A stretch of 64,000 bases of DNA from Osedax fenrisi (lineage: Eukaryota > Annelida > Polychaeta > Sabellida > Siboglinidae), in NCBI GenBank assembly GCA_964019155.1, contig OZ025242.1, positions 65,915,040 to 65,979,039 on the forward strand, written 5' to 3'. How positions within the stretch are numbered: the first letter of the stretch is position 1; each line of letters starts with the position of its first letter. Below, piece by piece: positions 1 to 11,600 of this stretch. Position numbers and translations under genes: made by a program. The notes beneath the pieces were generated by a model. The model was not told the origin of the DNA and made no database searches. It saw only the letters and a program-made list of their open reading frames with translations.

Positions 1-622
1 GATACTGACTTCCCTTTTAGATAATTTTAATATAGCTTATTCATATAAATATAATATAAATAATCTTATCCCGGACATCCTTATAACTTCCCCAACTCGA
101 TTAGTTATCGACATTACATGTCCTTTCGATGAAGAGAGTAATCTGAGGAATGCTGCGGATTTTAAGATCCGAAAGTATATCTCGATCGGTAAAGTCATCC
201 CATTAGTCGTCGGCACTAATGGTACATGGCTACCAGAAAATGATGAGATAAGTAGGATTCTTAATATCCCATCAAAAATGTGGGCTAAAGCTAAACGCAA
301 TATGCGAATTGCAGCTATTGAAGGTTCAGCTTTAGTCACAAAAGCATTCTTCAGTGATCCGGGATAAGATTATATCTTTTAATTGTTTTTTAATTGTTTT
401 TTCGTTTTTTATCATTGTTTTATACATATTTTTACATATTTTTACATATTTTTACATATCTTATATATTTTACGTTATTTTTCTTATTCACATAAATACA
501 TAAATTCTACATAAACTTATCTCTTTGTTTTTATATTTAAATTAATTTTTAGATTGCCACTATAGGTAACATAATGATGATTATGGTTAATTGATAATTT
601 ACTCGATAAATCACCCTATCTG
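1..622 (+). mobile_element. Utopia-like U2-targeting non-LTR retrotransposon, copy 0 (3' end only)
   Basis: The window opens inside the element. It contains the last 121 codons of the ORF and a ~255-bp 3' UTR, and ends in CACCCTATCTG directly before U2 sequence. The 3' UTR has a short tandem repeat of ATATTTTTAC (about 423-462) and the 16-nt motif TGCCACTATAGGTAAC seen in every copy. It matches the complete copies downstream at nearly every base. Confidence 0.9.
2..367 (+). CDS. C-terminal end of RLE non-LTR retrotransposon ORF (partial, 5' end outside window)
   Basis: The open frame enters from the left edge and stops at TAA 365-367. It encodes the restriction-like endonuclease end of the ORF: IPDILI (PD catalytic pair), LVIDITCP (second catalytic Asp) and FKIRKY (candidate catalytic Lys). 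In RLE retrotransposons this domain nicks the target DNA to prime reverse transcription. The segment is nearly identical to the same segment of the complete copies (ORFs ending at 12966 and 18926). Whether the upstream part is intact cannot be seen. Confidence 0.85.
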   Translation: MLTSLLDNFNIAYSYKYNINNLIPDILITSPTRLVIDITCPFDEESNLRNAADFKIRKYISIGKVIPLVVGTNGTWLPENDEISRILNIPSKMWAKAKRNMRIAAIEGSALVTKAFFSDPG

Positions 623-778
623 AAATCTGTTCTTAAGAGCTTAATTTCTCTTATGTCTTGCATAGCTTGACTTCGAAATTAAACTGATTTTTGACACCGG
701 GGAAAGATACTGGAGCTTGCTCCAACTTTCCCACGCGTTGACCTGGTATTGCAGTACCTCCAGGACCGGCGCACTCCC
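623..778 (+). ncRNA. U2: U2 snRNA gene, 3' part (downstream of retrotransposon)
   Basis: Recognisable U2 elements occur in order. They are AAATCTGTTC after the branch-site region; a stem-loop IIa equivalent (AAGAG...CTCTT); TTAAACTGATTTTTGA with the Sm site ATTTTTGA; stem-loop III with a perfect GGGAAAG/CTTTCCC stem around GGAGCTTGCTCC; and stem-loop IV, CCTGG/CCAGG around TATTGCAGTACC, the U2A'/U2B'' loop. The first ~38 nt of U2, including GTAGTA, are absent on this side because the retrotransposon lies between. The 3' end is set by homology and is accurate to a few bases. Confidence 0.93.
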
Positions 779-1752
779 TTCGGGGACAAATAAACTAATA
801 TTTAATATCAATTTCCTATTAATTAATATTTCATTTACTGTCCCCCCCTAGTTAACTTATATTTATTATTAATTGAGTTTATTTTGACCACTATGTATTA
901 GCAACATTATTTTAAATTGACATCCACAGTAATATCTCATTTACTCCCCCCTTAGTTAACTTTTATTTATTATTAATGATGAGTTTATTTTGACCACTAT
1001 ATATGATTTAAATTCAAGCCTAATTTAAACATTAATTTTGATCAAATTTACCACTCATTAGGGCTAATTTTTTGACTAATTTTGATATAAATTAACCAAT
1101 AGATTTAATCTCAAATTAAGCCTTTTAATGTGTAAACATTAATTTCTTAAATAAATTAAGCTTATACTGACCACTAGTTTTTATCTAAATTCAAGCCTAA
1201 TTTTAACATGAATTTTGATGAAATTTACCACTCATTTAGGCTAATTTTGTCGACTAATTTTTATATAATTTTACCAATAGATTTAAGCTCAAATTAAGCC
1301 TTTTAATGTGTAAACATTAATTTCTTACATATATTAAGCTTATTTTGACCAGTAGTTTTTATTCAAACCTAATTTTAACATTAATTTTGATGAAATTTAC
1401 CACTCATTTAGGCTAATTTTGTCGAATAATTTTGATATAATTTTACCAATAGATTTAATCTCAAATTAAGCCTTTTAATGTGTAAACATTAATTTCTTAA
1501 ATAAATTAAGCTTATACTGACCACTAGTTTTGATTAAAATTCAAGCCTAATTTTAACATTAATTTTGATGAAATTTACCACTCATTTAGGCTAATTTTGT
1601 CGAATAATTTTGATATAATTTTACCAATAGATTTAATCTCAAATTAAGCCTTTTAATGTGTAAACATTAATTTCTTAAATAAATTAAGCTTACATTGACC
1701 ACTAGTTTTGATTAAAATTCAAGCCTAATTTTAACATTAATTTTGATGAATT
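779..1752 (+). repeat. U2 intergenic spacer: ~170-180-bp satellite monomers
   Basis: A ~190-bp leader contains two C-rich tracts (around 841 and 944). It is followed by tandem, slightly diverged monomers marked by AAGCTTA at about 1159, 1338, 1509 and 1687. Each monomer contains GACCACTAGTTTT, TTACCACTCATTTAGGCTAA and TTTTAATGTGTAAACATTAA. No gene is visible. The same family fills every spacer of the U2 array and recurs next to the 98-bp satellite at 45790-46480. Confidence 0.9.
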
Positions 1753-3963
1753 TTGTTATCCTTAGTTTGACCATCTTAAATACTATATTAACTCCTATAT
1801 CACATATTCAATATCTATAGACAATATATATTCATGTGTTGTATATTTATATACTTATTCATACACCATGCATTGCCCATATACAATATCCATAATATAC
1901 ATTTACTCCCCCCTGATTTTTTAAAATCCCTTTTTACTTCCCTCCCCATACCACATAGCTTACAGACGACTTTACTGGACATATACAGCGGCACTAAATG
2001 TTCGCTTGTAGGTGGTCAACACAAGATCGATGTAAGTCCCACGGCCGGGGTTAGACAGGGTGATGGACTTAGTCCCATCATCTTTAATCTAGCCACCGAG
2101 CCGCTAATTAGATTGATAAAGTCCATAAATGACGGATTCAATCTAAATGGGCAAATGATCAAAACGACCACCTATGCCGACGACACTGCAATTATCACAG
2201 ATAATTCGGCTAGCCTACAGGTCTGCCTAGATAAACTTCAGGCAGTTTCATCTTCTTTAGGGCTCCAATTCAATCCCACCAAATGCAAATCAATCTCAAT
2301 AGTTAATAACCAAGTTTTTCATACCCCATTCTCTATCAATAATACACCCATCCCATCCCTAAAGAAAGATGAATTTGAAGTTTATTTAGGAATTCCTATA
2401 GGTCATAAATACTTGTTTGGTCTTTCAAGCGACATACCCAACCAACTAACGTCGGTAGCTGAATCACTACTAGCTCCTTGGCAAAAGTTAGAGGTTCTAA
2501 GAACCCACCTTTTGCCATCGATGTCTTTTCAGCTATCGTCTGGTAGGGTCAAGAAAGACCAACTAGCCGACTTAGATAATCTGGTCGCTAAATTCCTAAA
2601 ATACATATGCAAATTGCCGGAACGTGCATCGAACACGTTCCTTTATGCATCACGCAATGTAGGGGGTTTAGCGATCCAGAAATGCAGTGAAGAAGCGGAC
2701 ATTTGGACAAGTGCCAAAGGTATACAGCTGTTAGATTCTGACGATCTAACGATTAGGCACCTGGCAAGAATTGAATTGGATAACACCATTTCTACCGGGC
2801 TTAAAGGTAGAAATGCCTGCCATTTAAAATTCTTGTCCGGTAGCAACGATGATGAACTTTTTGCTTTTCGTCACAACTCTACCTTATCCAATCTATGGAC
2901 CAGAGTGCGAAAAGCAGTAACTAGGTTGCATTGCAAGATCGATGCCGATGAACAAAACTATTTATTAATCATCGATGATGTCTCTTGCTTTGCATCCAAA
3001 ATTACAAAGTCCATCAGATTAGCCCTCAGAGAGAGATGGTCAGCCAAGCTAAAGAACCTCTCTGTTCAGGGCCGCGTTGCTAGAGCCTTCTCGTTGGATG
3101 TTAGATCTAACGATATACCTTACCTCATCTCTCAACGTACACGACTATCATTTGATGCCTGGAGTTACTGGCATAAATCTAAATTATGCTGCCTGCCAGT
3201 AAAATTCATTCCAGGAACAACATCAAATGATGATCAATGTCGACGATGCGGCGATACATTAGAAACAACATCTCACGTTGTTTCGAATTGCCGCATCATG
3301 TACAGAGAGATGACTACTAGACATGACAGCGTAGAACTGATACTGACTTCCCTTTTAGATAATTTTAATATAGCTTATTCATATAAATATAATATAAATA
3401 ATCTTATCCCGGACATCCTTATAACTTCCCCAACTCGATTAGTTATCGACATTACATGTCCTTTCGATGAAGAGAGTAATCTGAGGAATGCTGCGGATTT
3501 TAAGATCCGAAAGTATATCTCGATCGGTAAAGTCATCCCATTAGTCGTCGGCACTAATGGTACATGGCTACCAGAAAATGATGAGATAAGTAGGATTCTT
3601 AATATCCCATCAAAAATGTGGGCTAAAGCTAAACGCAATATGCGAATTGCAGCTATTGAATGTTCAGCTTTAGTCACAAAAGCATTCTTCAGTGATCCGG
3701 GATAAGATTATATCTTTTAATTGTTTTTTAATTGTTTTTTCGTTTTTTTTTATTATTGTTTTATACATATTTTTACATATTTTTACATATTTTTACATAT
3801 CTTATATATTTTACGTTATTTTTCTTATTCACATAAATACATAAATTTTACATAAACTTATCTCTTTGTTTTTATATTTAAATTAATTTTTAGATTGCCA
3901 CTATAGGTAACATAATGATGATTATGGTTAATTGATAATTTACTCGATAAATCACCCTATCTG
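1753..3963 (+). mobile_element. Utopia-like element, copy 1, internally deleted and 5'-truncated
   Basis: The spacer satellite passes directly into 5' UTR sequence at TTGTTATCCTTAG (about 1753), with no U2 5' part and no first ~300 bp of the 5' UTR. A second junction near 1898-1920 jumps from the 5' UTR into the ORF through a short C-rich filler. The zinc fingers, linker and RT motif A are lost. The 3' UTR and 3' junction with U2 are normal. With its spacer it forms a 3341-bp unit repeated almost exactly as copy 2. Confidence 0.9.
1921..3705 (+). pseudogene. Truncated RT-endonuclease ORF (residues ~719-1312 of the full protein)
   Basis: The reading frame is open from an ATG at 1834, but codons 1834-1920 are 5'-UTR-derived and unrelated to the protein. 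Homology starts at LKSLFTSLP. RT motif B (AGVRQGDGLSP), motif C (YADD), the CCHC finger (CRRC...H....C) and the PD..D..K endonuclease are present. Motif A (LDLRNAF), which supplies a catalytic Asp, and all N-terminal zinc fingers are missing, so it cannot act as an autonomous RT. It differs from copy 2 at few codons, for example NDDELF versus NDDGLF. Confidence 0.9.
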
Positions 3964-4119
3964 AAATCTGTTCTTAAGAGCTTAATTTCTCTTATGTCTT
4001 GCATAGCTTGACTTCGAAATTAAACTGATTTTTGACACCGGGGAAAGATACTGGAGCTTGCTCCAACTTTCCCACGCGTTGACCTGGTATTGCAGTACCT
4101 CCAGGACCGGCGCACTCCC
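3964..4119 (+). ncRNA. U2: U2 snRNA gene, 3' part
   Basis: Essentially identical to the fragment at 623-778, with the same Sm site and stem-loops III and IV, directly after the element's CACCCTATCTG end. No U2 5' part exists upstream of this cassette, so it cannot encode a whole U2. Confidence 0.93.
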
Positions 4120-5093
4120 TTCGGGGACAAATAAACTAATATTTAATATCAATTTCCTATTAATTAATATTTCATTTACTGTCCCCCCCTAGTTAACTTA
4201 TATTTATTATTAATTGAGTTTATTTTGACCACTATGTATTAGCAACATTATTTTAAATTGACATCCACAGTAATATCTCATTTACTCCCCCCTTAGTTAA
4301 CTTTTATTTATTATTAATGATGAGTTTATTTTGACCACTATATATGATTTAAATTCAAGCTTAATTTAAACATTAATTTTGATCAAATTTACCACTCATT
4401 AGGGCTAATTTTTTGACTAATTTTGATATAAATTAACCAATAGATTTAATCTCAAATTAAACCTTTTAATGTGTAAACATTAATTTCTTAAATAAATTAA
4501 GCTTATACTGACCACTAGTTTTTATCTAAATTCAAGCCTAATTTTAACATGAATTTTGATGAAATTTACCACTCATTTAGGCTAATTTTGTCGACTAATT
4601 TTTATATAATTTTACCAATAGATTTAAGCTCAAATTAAGCCTTTTAATGTGTAAACATTAATTTCTTACATATATTAAGCTTATTTTGACCAGTAGTTTT
4701 TATTCAAACCTAATTTTAACATTAATTTTGATGAAATTTACCACTCATTTAGGCTAATTTTGTCGAATAATTTTGATATAATTTTACCAATAGATTTAAT
4801 CTCAAATTAAGCCTTTTAATGTGTAAACATTAATTTCTTAAATAAATTAAGCTTATACTGACCACTAGTTTTGATTAAAATTCAAGCCTAATTTTAACAT
4901 TAATTTTGATGAAATTTACCACTCATTTAGGCTAATTTTGTCGAATAATTTTGATATAATTTTATCAATAGATTTAATCTCAAATTAAGCCTTTTAATGT
5001 GTAAACATTAATTTCTTAAATAAATTAAGCTTATACTGACCACTAGTTTTGATTAAAATTCAAGCCTAATTTTAACATTAATTTTGATGAATT
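4120..5093 (+). repeat. U2 spacer satellite
   Basis: Near-identical copy of the spacer at 779-1752, with a handful of substitutions (for example CAAGCTTAATTT for CAAGCCTAATTT). It ends at the same junction into element 5' UTR. No gene seen. Confidence 0.9.
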
Positions 5094-7304
5094 TTGTTAT
5101 CCTTAGTTTGATCATCTTAAATACTATATTAACTCCTATATCACATATTCAATATCTATAGACAATATATATTCATGTGTTGTATATTTATATACTTATT
5201 CATACACCATGCATTGCCCATATACAATATCCATAATATACATTTACTCCCCCCTGATTTTTTAAAATCCCTTTTTACTTCCCTCCCCATACCACATAGC
5301 TTACAGACGACTTTACTGGACATATACAGCGGCACTAAATGTTCGCTTGTAGGTGGTCAACACAAGATCGATGTAAGTCCCACGGCCGGGGTTAGACAGG
5401 GTGATGGACTTAGTCCCATCATCTTTAATCTAGCCACCGAGCCGCTAATTAGATTGATAAAGTCCATAAATGACGGATTCAATCTAAATGGGCAAATGAT
5501 CAAAACGACCACCTATGCCGACGACACTGCAATTATCACAGATAATTCGGCTAGCCTACAGGTCTGCCTAGATAAACTTCAGGCAGTTTCATCTTCTTTA
5601 GGGCTCCAATTCAATCCCACCAAATGCAAATCAATCTCAATAGTTAATAACCAAGTTTTTCATACCCCATTCTCTATCAATAATACACCCATCCCATCCC
5701 TAAAGAAAGATGAATTTGAAGTTTATTTAGGAATTCCTATAGGTCATAAATACTTGTTTGGTCTTTCAAGCGACATACCCAACCAACTAACGTCGGTAGC
5801 TGAATCACTACTAGCTCCTTGGCAAAAGTTAGAGGTTCTAAGAACCCACCTTTTGCCATCGATGTCTTTTCAGCTATCGTCTGGTAGGGTCAAGAAAGAC
5901 CAACTAGCCGACTTAGATAATCTGGTCGCTAAATTCCTAAAATACATATGCAAATTGCCGGAACGTGCATCGAACACGTTCCTTTATGCATCACGCAATG
6001 TAGGGGGTTTAGCGATCCAGAAATGCAGTGAAGAAGCGGACATTTGGACAAGTGCCAAAGGTATACAGCTGTTAGATTCTGACGATCTAACGATTAGGCA
6101 CCTGGCAAGAATTGAATTGGATAACACCATTTCTACCGGGCTTAAAGGTAGAAATGCCTGCCATTTAAAATTCTTGTCGGGTAGCAACGATGATGGACTT
6201 TTTGCTTTTCGTCACAACTCTACCTTATCCAATCTATGGACCAGAGTGCGAAAAGCAGTAACTAGGTTGCATTGCAAGATCGATGCCGATGAACAAAACT
6301 ATTTATTAATCATCGATGATGTCTCTTGCTTTGCATCCAAAATTACAAAGTCCATCAGATTAGCCCTCAGAGAGAGATGGTCAGCCAAGCTAAAGAACCT
6401 CTCTGTTCAGGGCCGCGTTGCTAGAGCCTTCTCGTTGGATGTTAGATCTAACGATATACCTTACCTCATCTCTCAACGTACACGACTATCATTTGATGCC
6501 TGGAGTTACTGGCATAAATCTAAATTATGCTGCCTGCCAGTAAAATTCATTCCAGGAACAACATCAAATGATGATCAATGTCGACGATGCGGCGATACAT
6601 TAGAAACAACATCTCACGTTGTTTCGAATTGCCGCATCATGTACAGAGAGATGACTACTAGACATGACAGCGTAGAACTGATACTGACTTCCCTTTTAGA
6701 TAATTTTAATATAGCTTATTCATATAAATATAATATAAATAATCTTATCCCGGACATCCTTATAACTTCCCCAACTCGATTAGTTATCGACATTACATGT
6801 CCTTTCGATGAAGAGAGTAATCTGAGGAATGCTGCGGATTTTAAGATCCGAAAGTATATCTCGATCGGTAAAGTCATCCCATTAGTCGTCGGCACTAATG
6901 GTACATGGCTACCAGAAAATGATGAGATAAGTAGGATTCTTAATATCCCATCAAAAATGTGGGCTAAAGCTAAACGCAATATGCGAATTGCAGCTATTGA
7001 ATGTTCAGCTTTAGTCACAAAAGCATTCTTCAGTGATCCGGGATAAGATTATATCTTTTAATTGTTTTTTAATTGTTTTTTCGTTTTTTTTTATTATTGT
7101 TTTATACATATTTTTACATATTTTTACATATTTTTACATATCTTATATATTTTACGTTATTTTTCTTATTCACATAAATACATAAATTTTACATAAACTT
7201 ATCTCTTTGTTTTTATATTTAAATTAATTTTTAGATTGCCACTATAGGTAACATAATGATGATTATGGTTAATTGATAATTTACTCGATAAATCACCCTA
7301 TCTG
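5094..7304 (+). mobile_element. Utopia-like element, copy 2, internally deleted
   Basis: It has the same 5' junction, the same internal deletion and the same C-rich filler as copy 1, offset by exactly 3341 bp. Copies 1 and 2 are therefore a tandem duplication of one rearranged cassette, not two insertions. Confidence 0.9.
5262..7046 (+). pseudogene. Truncated RT-endonuclease ORF, copy 2
   Basis: Open from an ATG at 5175; real homology begins at 5262. It lacks the zinc fingers and RT motif A and retains motif B, YADD, the CCHC finger and the PD..D..K endonuclease. It could only matter if a truncated protein with DNA-nicking or binding activity were expressed, and nothing in the sequence shows that. 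Confidence 0.9.
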
Positions 7305-7460
7305 AAATCTGTTCTTAAGAGCTTAATTTCTCTTATGTCTTGCATAGCTTGACTTCGAAATTAAACTGATTTTTGACACCGGGGAAAGATACTGGAGCTT
7401 GCTCCAACTTTCCCACGCGTTGACCTGGTATTGCAGTACCTCCAGGACCGGCGCACTCCC
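7305..7460 (+). ncRNA. U2: U2 snRNA gene, 3' part
   Basis: Same sequence and structures as at 623-778, following the 3' end of element copy 2. Confidence 0.93.
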
Positions 7461-8612
7461 TTCGGGGACAAATAAACTAATATTTAATATCAATTTCCTA
7501 TTAATTAATATTTCATTTACTGTCCCCCCCTAGTTAACTTATATTTATTATTAATTGAGTTTATTTTGACCACTATGTATTAGCAACATTATTTTAAATT
7601 GACATCCACAGTAATATCTCATTTACTCCCCCCTTAGTTAACTTTTATTTATTATTAATGATGAGTTTATTTTGACCACTATATATGATTTAAATTCAAG
7701 CTTAATTTAAACATTAATTTTGATCAAATTTACCACTCATTAGGGCTAATTTTTTGACTAATTTTGATATAAATTAACCAATAGATTTAATCTCAAATTA
7801 AACCTTTTAATGTGTAAACATTAATTTCTTAAATAAATTAAGCTTATACTGACCACTAGTTTTTATCTAAATTCAAGCCTAATTTTAACATGAATTTTGA
7901 TGAAATTTACCACTCATTTAGGCTAATTTTGTCGACTAATTTTTATATAATTTTACCAATAGATTTAAGCTCAAATTAAGCCTTTTAATGTGTAAACATT
8001 AATTTCTTACATATATTAAGCTTATTTTGACCAGTAGTTTTTATTCAAACCTAATTTTAACATTAATTTTGATGAAATTTACCACTCATTTAGGCTAATT
8101 TTGTCGAATAATTTTGATATAATTTTACCAATAGATTTAATCTCAAATTAAGCCTTTTAATGTGTAAACATTAATTTCTTAAATAAATTAAGCTTATACT
8201 GACCACTAGTTTTGATTAAAATTCAAGCCTAATTTTAACATTAATTTTGATGAAATTTACCACTCATTTAGGCTAATTTTGTCGAATAATTTTGATATAA
8301 TTTTATCAATAGATTTAATCTCAAATTAAGCCTTTTAATGTGTAAACATTAATTTCTTAAATAAATTAAGCTTATACTGACCACTAGTTTTGATTAAAAT
8401 TCAAGCCTAATTTTAACATTAATTTTGATGAAATTTACCACTCATTTAGGCTAATTTTGTCGAATAATTTTGATATAATTTTACCAATAGATTTAATCTC
8501 AAATTAAGCCTTTTAATGTGTAAACATTAATTTCTTAAATAAATTAAGCTTACATTGACCACTAGTTTTGATTAAAATTCAAGCCTAATTTTAACATTAA
8601 TTTTGATGAATT
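7461..8612 (+). repeat. U2 spacer satellite, one monomer longer
   Basis: Same family as 4120-5093 but with one extra ~178-bp monomer near the 3' end (about 8390-8570), which points to unequal crossing-over between monomers. It ends in the same junction TTTTGATGAATTTTGTTATCC as copies 1 and 2. Confidence 0.9.
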
Positions 8613-11600
8613 TTGTTATCCTTAGTTTGACCATCTTAAATACTATATTAACTCCTATATCACATATTTAATATCTATAGACAATATATATTCATGTGTT
8701 GTATATTTATATACTTATTCATACACCATGCATTGCCCATATACAATATCCATAATATATATGTCTATATATTTATATATTCATATATACACCACCTATA
8801 GTATTAACACTAATAATCATAACTTACCTTTATATATATAATATATTAATTTATATTTATATATACCATCAATAGTTTGTATAATATTATTATATATATC
8901 TGTATATTCATATACATATATATACATCATTACCTCATATTCAATTTAATTTATTTCATTATCACCAGTATTAATTAATACTTACTCCTATCAGTATTAA
9001 TTAACACATTATATATTTTAAATTTTTATGTCAATTACTAATCATACACTACATATATATATTCCTATATCTGAGCATGTATTTTGTGAGATATGTAACA
9101 AGTCCTTACATGGTAAAGGCCGTCACATATCTCTCAAAAAACACCTCGAAACAGCTCATTCTATATACATTAGAGAGTTCAGTTTCAAATGTGTGGGTTG
9201 CGATAGAACCTTCAGTAACCTCAGAGGTACTGCAGCTCACACTAAAAACTGTCCTCCACCTTCGAATGTAGCTAAAATCGAGGTGATCTCATTAACTGAT
9301 GATCATATTTCGTTCGTGTTGTTAATGCCAGCAGCGCCACAACGCTGCCACTTCGAAGGGTGTACTTTCACATCCTTCGCTAAAGGTACGCTAGCTGCGC
9401 CTAGTTTTCAACACCACCTGTACCGTAAACATAGCCTACAATCAAGTTACACATGGAAGTGTCTAACTTGTGGCAAACGTTTGACGGCAGGCGAGGTTAG
9501 ATCGAAATCTCACTTCAGATCATGCATGCTCAGAGAGATTCCCTCTGATGAAGAATCAGAATCGGTACTACCAGATTCCTCTGTCTCCACTATTCTTTCA
9601 AATAGTTCACAAGTTTCTGATAGTTCCGATTCAATGCCACCCACTCCAATTAATCCTGTGTCAGATGATGAGTCAGATTCGGAATTGTCGGTTTCCTCTG
9701 TGAACACTATTCCTGTGAACAGTTCACATGATTCCGACAGTTTCGAATCATTGATTTCTAACATCCCTATGGACTCATCATTGGATTCGGTTTCTTCATC
9801 GGAAAGGGAATCTCCTTCAAATACTGCAGACTACTCCACAATAACCCCCCTGTCCCCAACCACACCGATACTCACTCAACTGTCACCGACTCCACTATCA
9901 CTTACTCAACTGACCCCATCTCCACTGTCTCCAACTCCACTGTCCCCATCCATACCGCTACTAACTCTACTGTCACCGACTCCACTATCACTTACTCAAC
10001 TGACCCCATCTCCACTGTCTCCAACTCCACCGTCCCCATCCATACCGCTACTAACTCAACTGTCACCAACCCCACTAACTCAACTGACACCAACTTCACT
10101 GCCTCCTACCACACTATCCCCAACTTCACCAACTCCACGACCCATGACCCCACTTACTTCAGCTCCTCTGACACGGACCGTAACTCCACTAACTGAACAA
10201 CTACTGACTGTTACTCCCCTACTCTCCAATACTGAACTTCCCCCCACCGAACGCCAGGCTAACCCGCTTTTAACTAAGTGGATCCCGGAACTAGCGACCT
10301 GCAACTCGGATAACTTCGATGGTCTTCTAAGAGAGTGCGCTGCTGATATGTTGATGCAATCATCTCCTAGACTGGAATCCCTACCCAGTAGATCTACCGG
10401 TTCCGGTAGATCGAATACACGTAGACACCAGTCTAGGCAACAGCAGCGCGCTAGAAGGCCTAGACATCATGATCCGAAAGATGCCAGCTTTATCCAAAAG
10501 CTCTTCAATATCTACCCGAAAAGGGCAGTTAGGCAGGTATTGAAGGAAGAGAGCCCGAGATACTCTGGCTCCCTTGGCAATCTAAAGCAGTTCGCTAGTT
10601 CTTTAATCGAATCATCTTCCTTTGCAACTAGCTTTCCGAACAATCCTTTCGACGGGATTGAATGGGGGGTTCCATCAGATGAGCAATCGCTCTCGCTCAC
10701 GGAACCACCCACTAGAAAGGAAATAGTAAGAAAGCTAAGCAAAGTTTCTAATACGGCCCCAGGTCACGATGGCCTCGAGTATAGACACATCAAGAAGTGT
10801 GACCCTAGTGGTAAATTACTCGAGGCTATTTTTAAGGTCGTACATGAATTAGGTATCCCTAAAAATTGGAAAGTTGGTAAAACAATTTTAATCCATAAAA
10901 AAGGATGCCTAGAAGATGCATTCAACTTCAGACCGATAACGCTCCTTTGCACACTATACAAGCTTTACTCAAGTATTCTTGCGAGTAAGCTGGTGAAGGT
11001 AGCGACCGATCTGAAGTGGATCTCACAAGAACAAAAGGGTTTTATTCCTGGCCTCAAAGGTATCCAAGAGCATACCTACCTACTAGAGAGCTGTGTAGGT
11101 GAGGCTAGGAAAAACCATAAACCCTTGTTCATGGCGTGGTTAGACCTCAGAAATGCGTTCGGCTCCCTCCCCCACACTATTTTAAAATCCCTTTTTACTT
11201 CCCTCCCCATACCACATAGCTTACAGACGACTTTACTGGACATATACAGCGGCACTAAATGTTCGCTTGTAGGTGGTCAACACAAGATCGATGTAAGTCC
11301 CACGGCCGGGGTTAGACAGGGTGATGGACTTAGTCCCATCATCTTTAATCTAGCCACCGAGCCGCTAATTAGATTGATAAAGTCCATAAATGACGGATTC
11401 AATCTAAATGGGCAAATGATCAAAACGACCACCTATGCCGACGACACTGCAATTATCTCAGATAATTCGGCTAGCCTACAGGTCTGCCTAAATAAACTTC
11501 AGGCAGTTTCATCTTCTTTAGGGCTCCAATTCAATCCCACCAAATGCAAATCAATCTCAATAGTTAATAACCAAGTTTTTCATACCCCATTCTCTATCAA

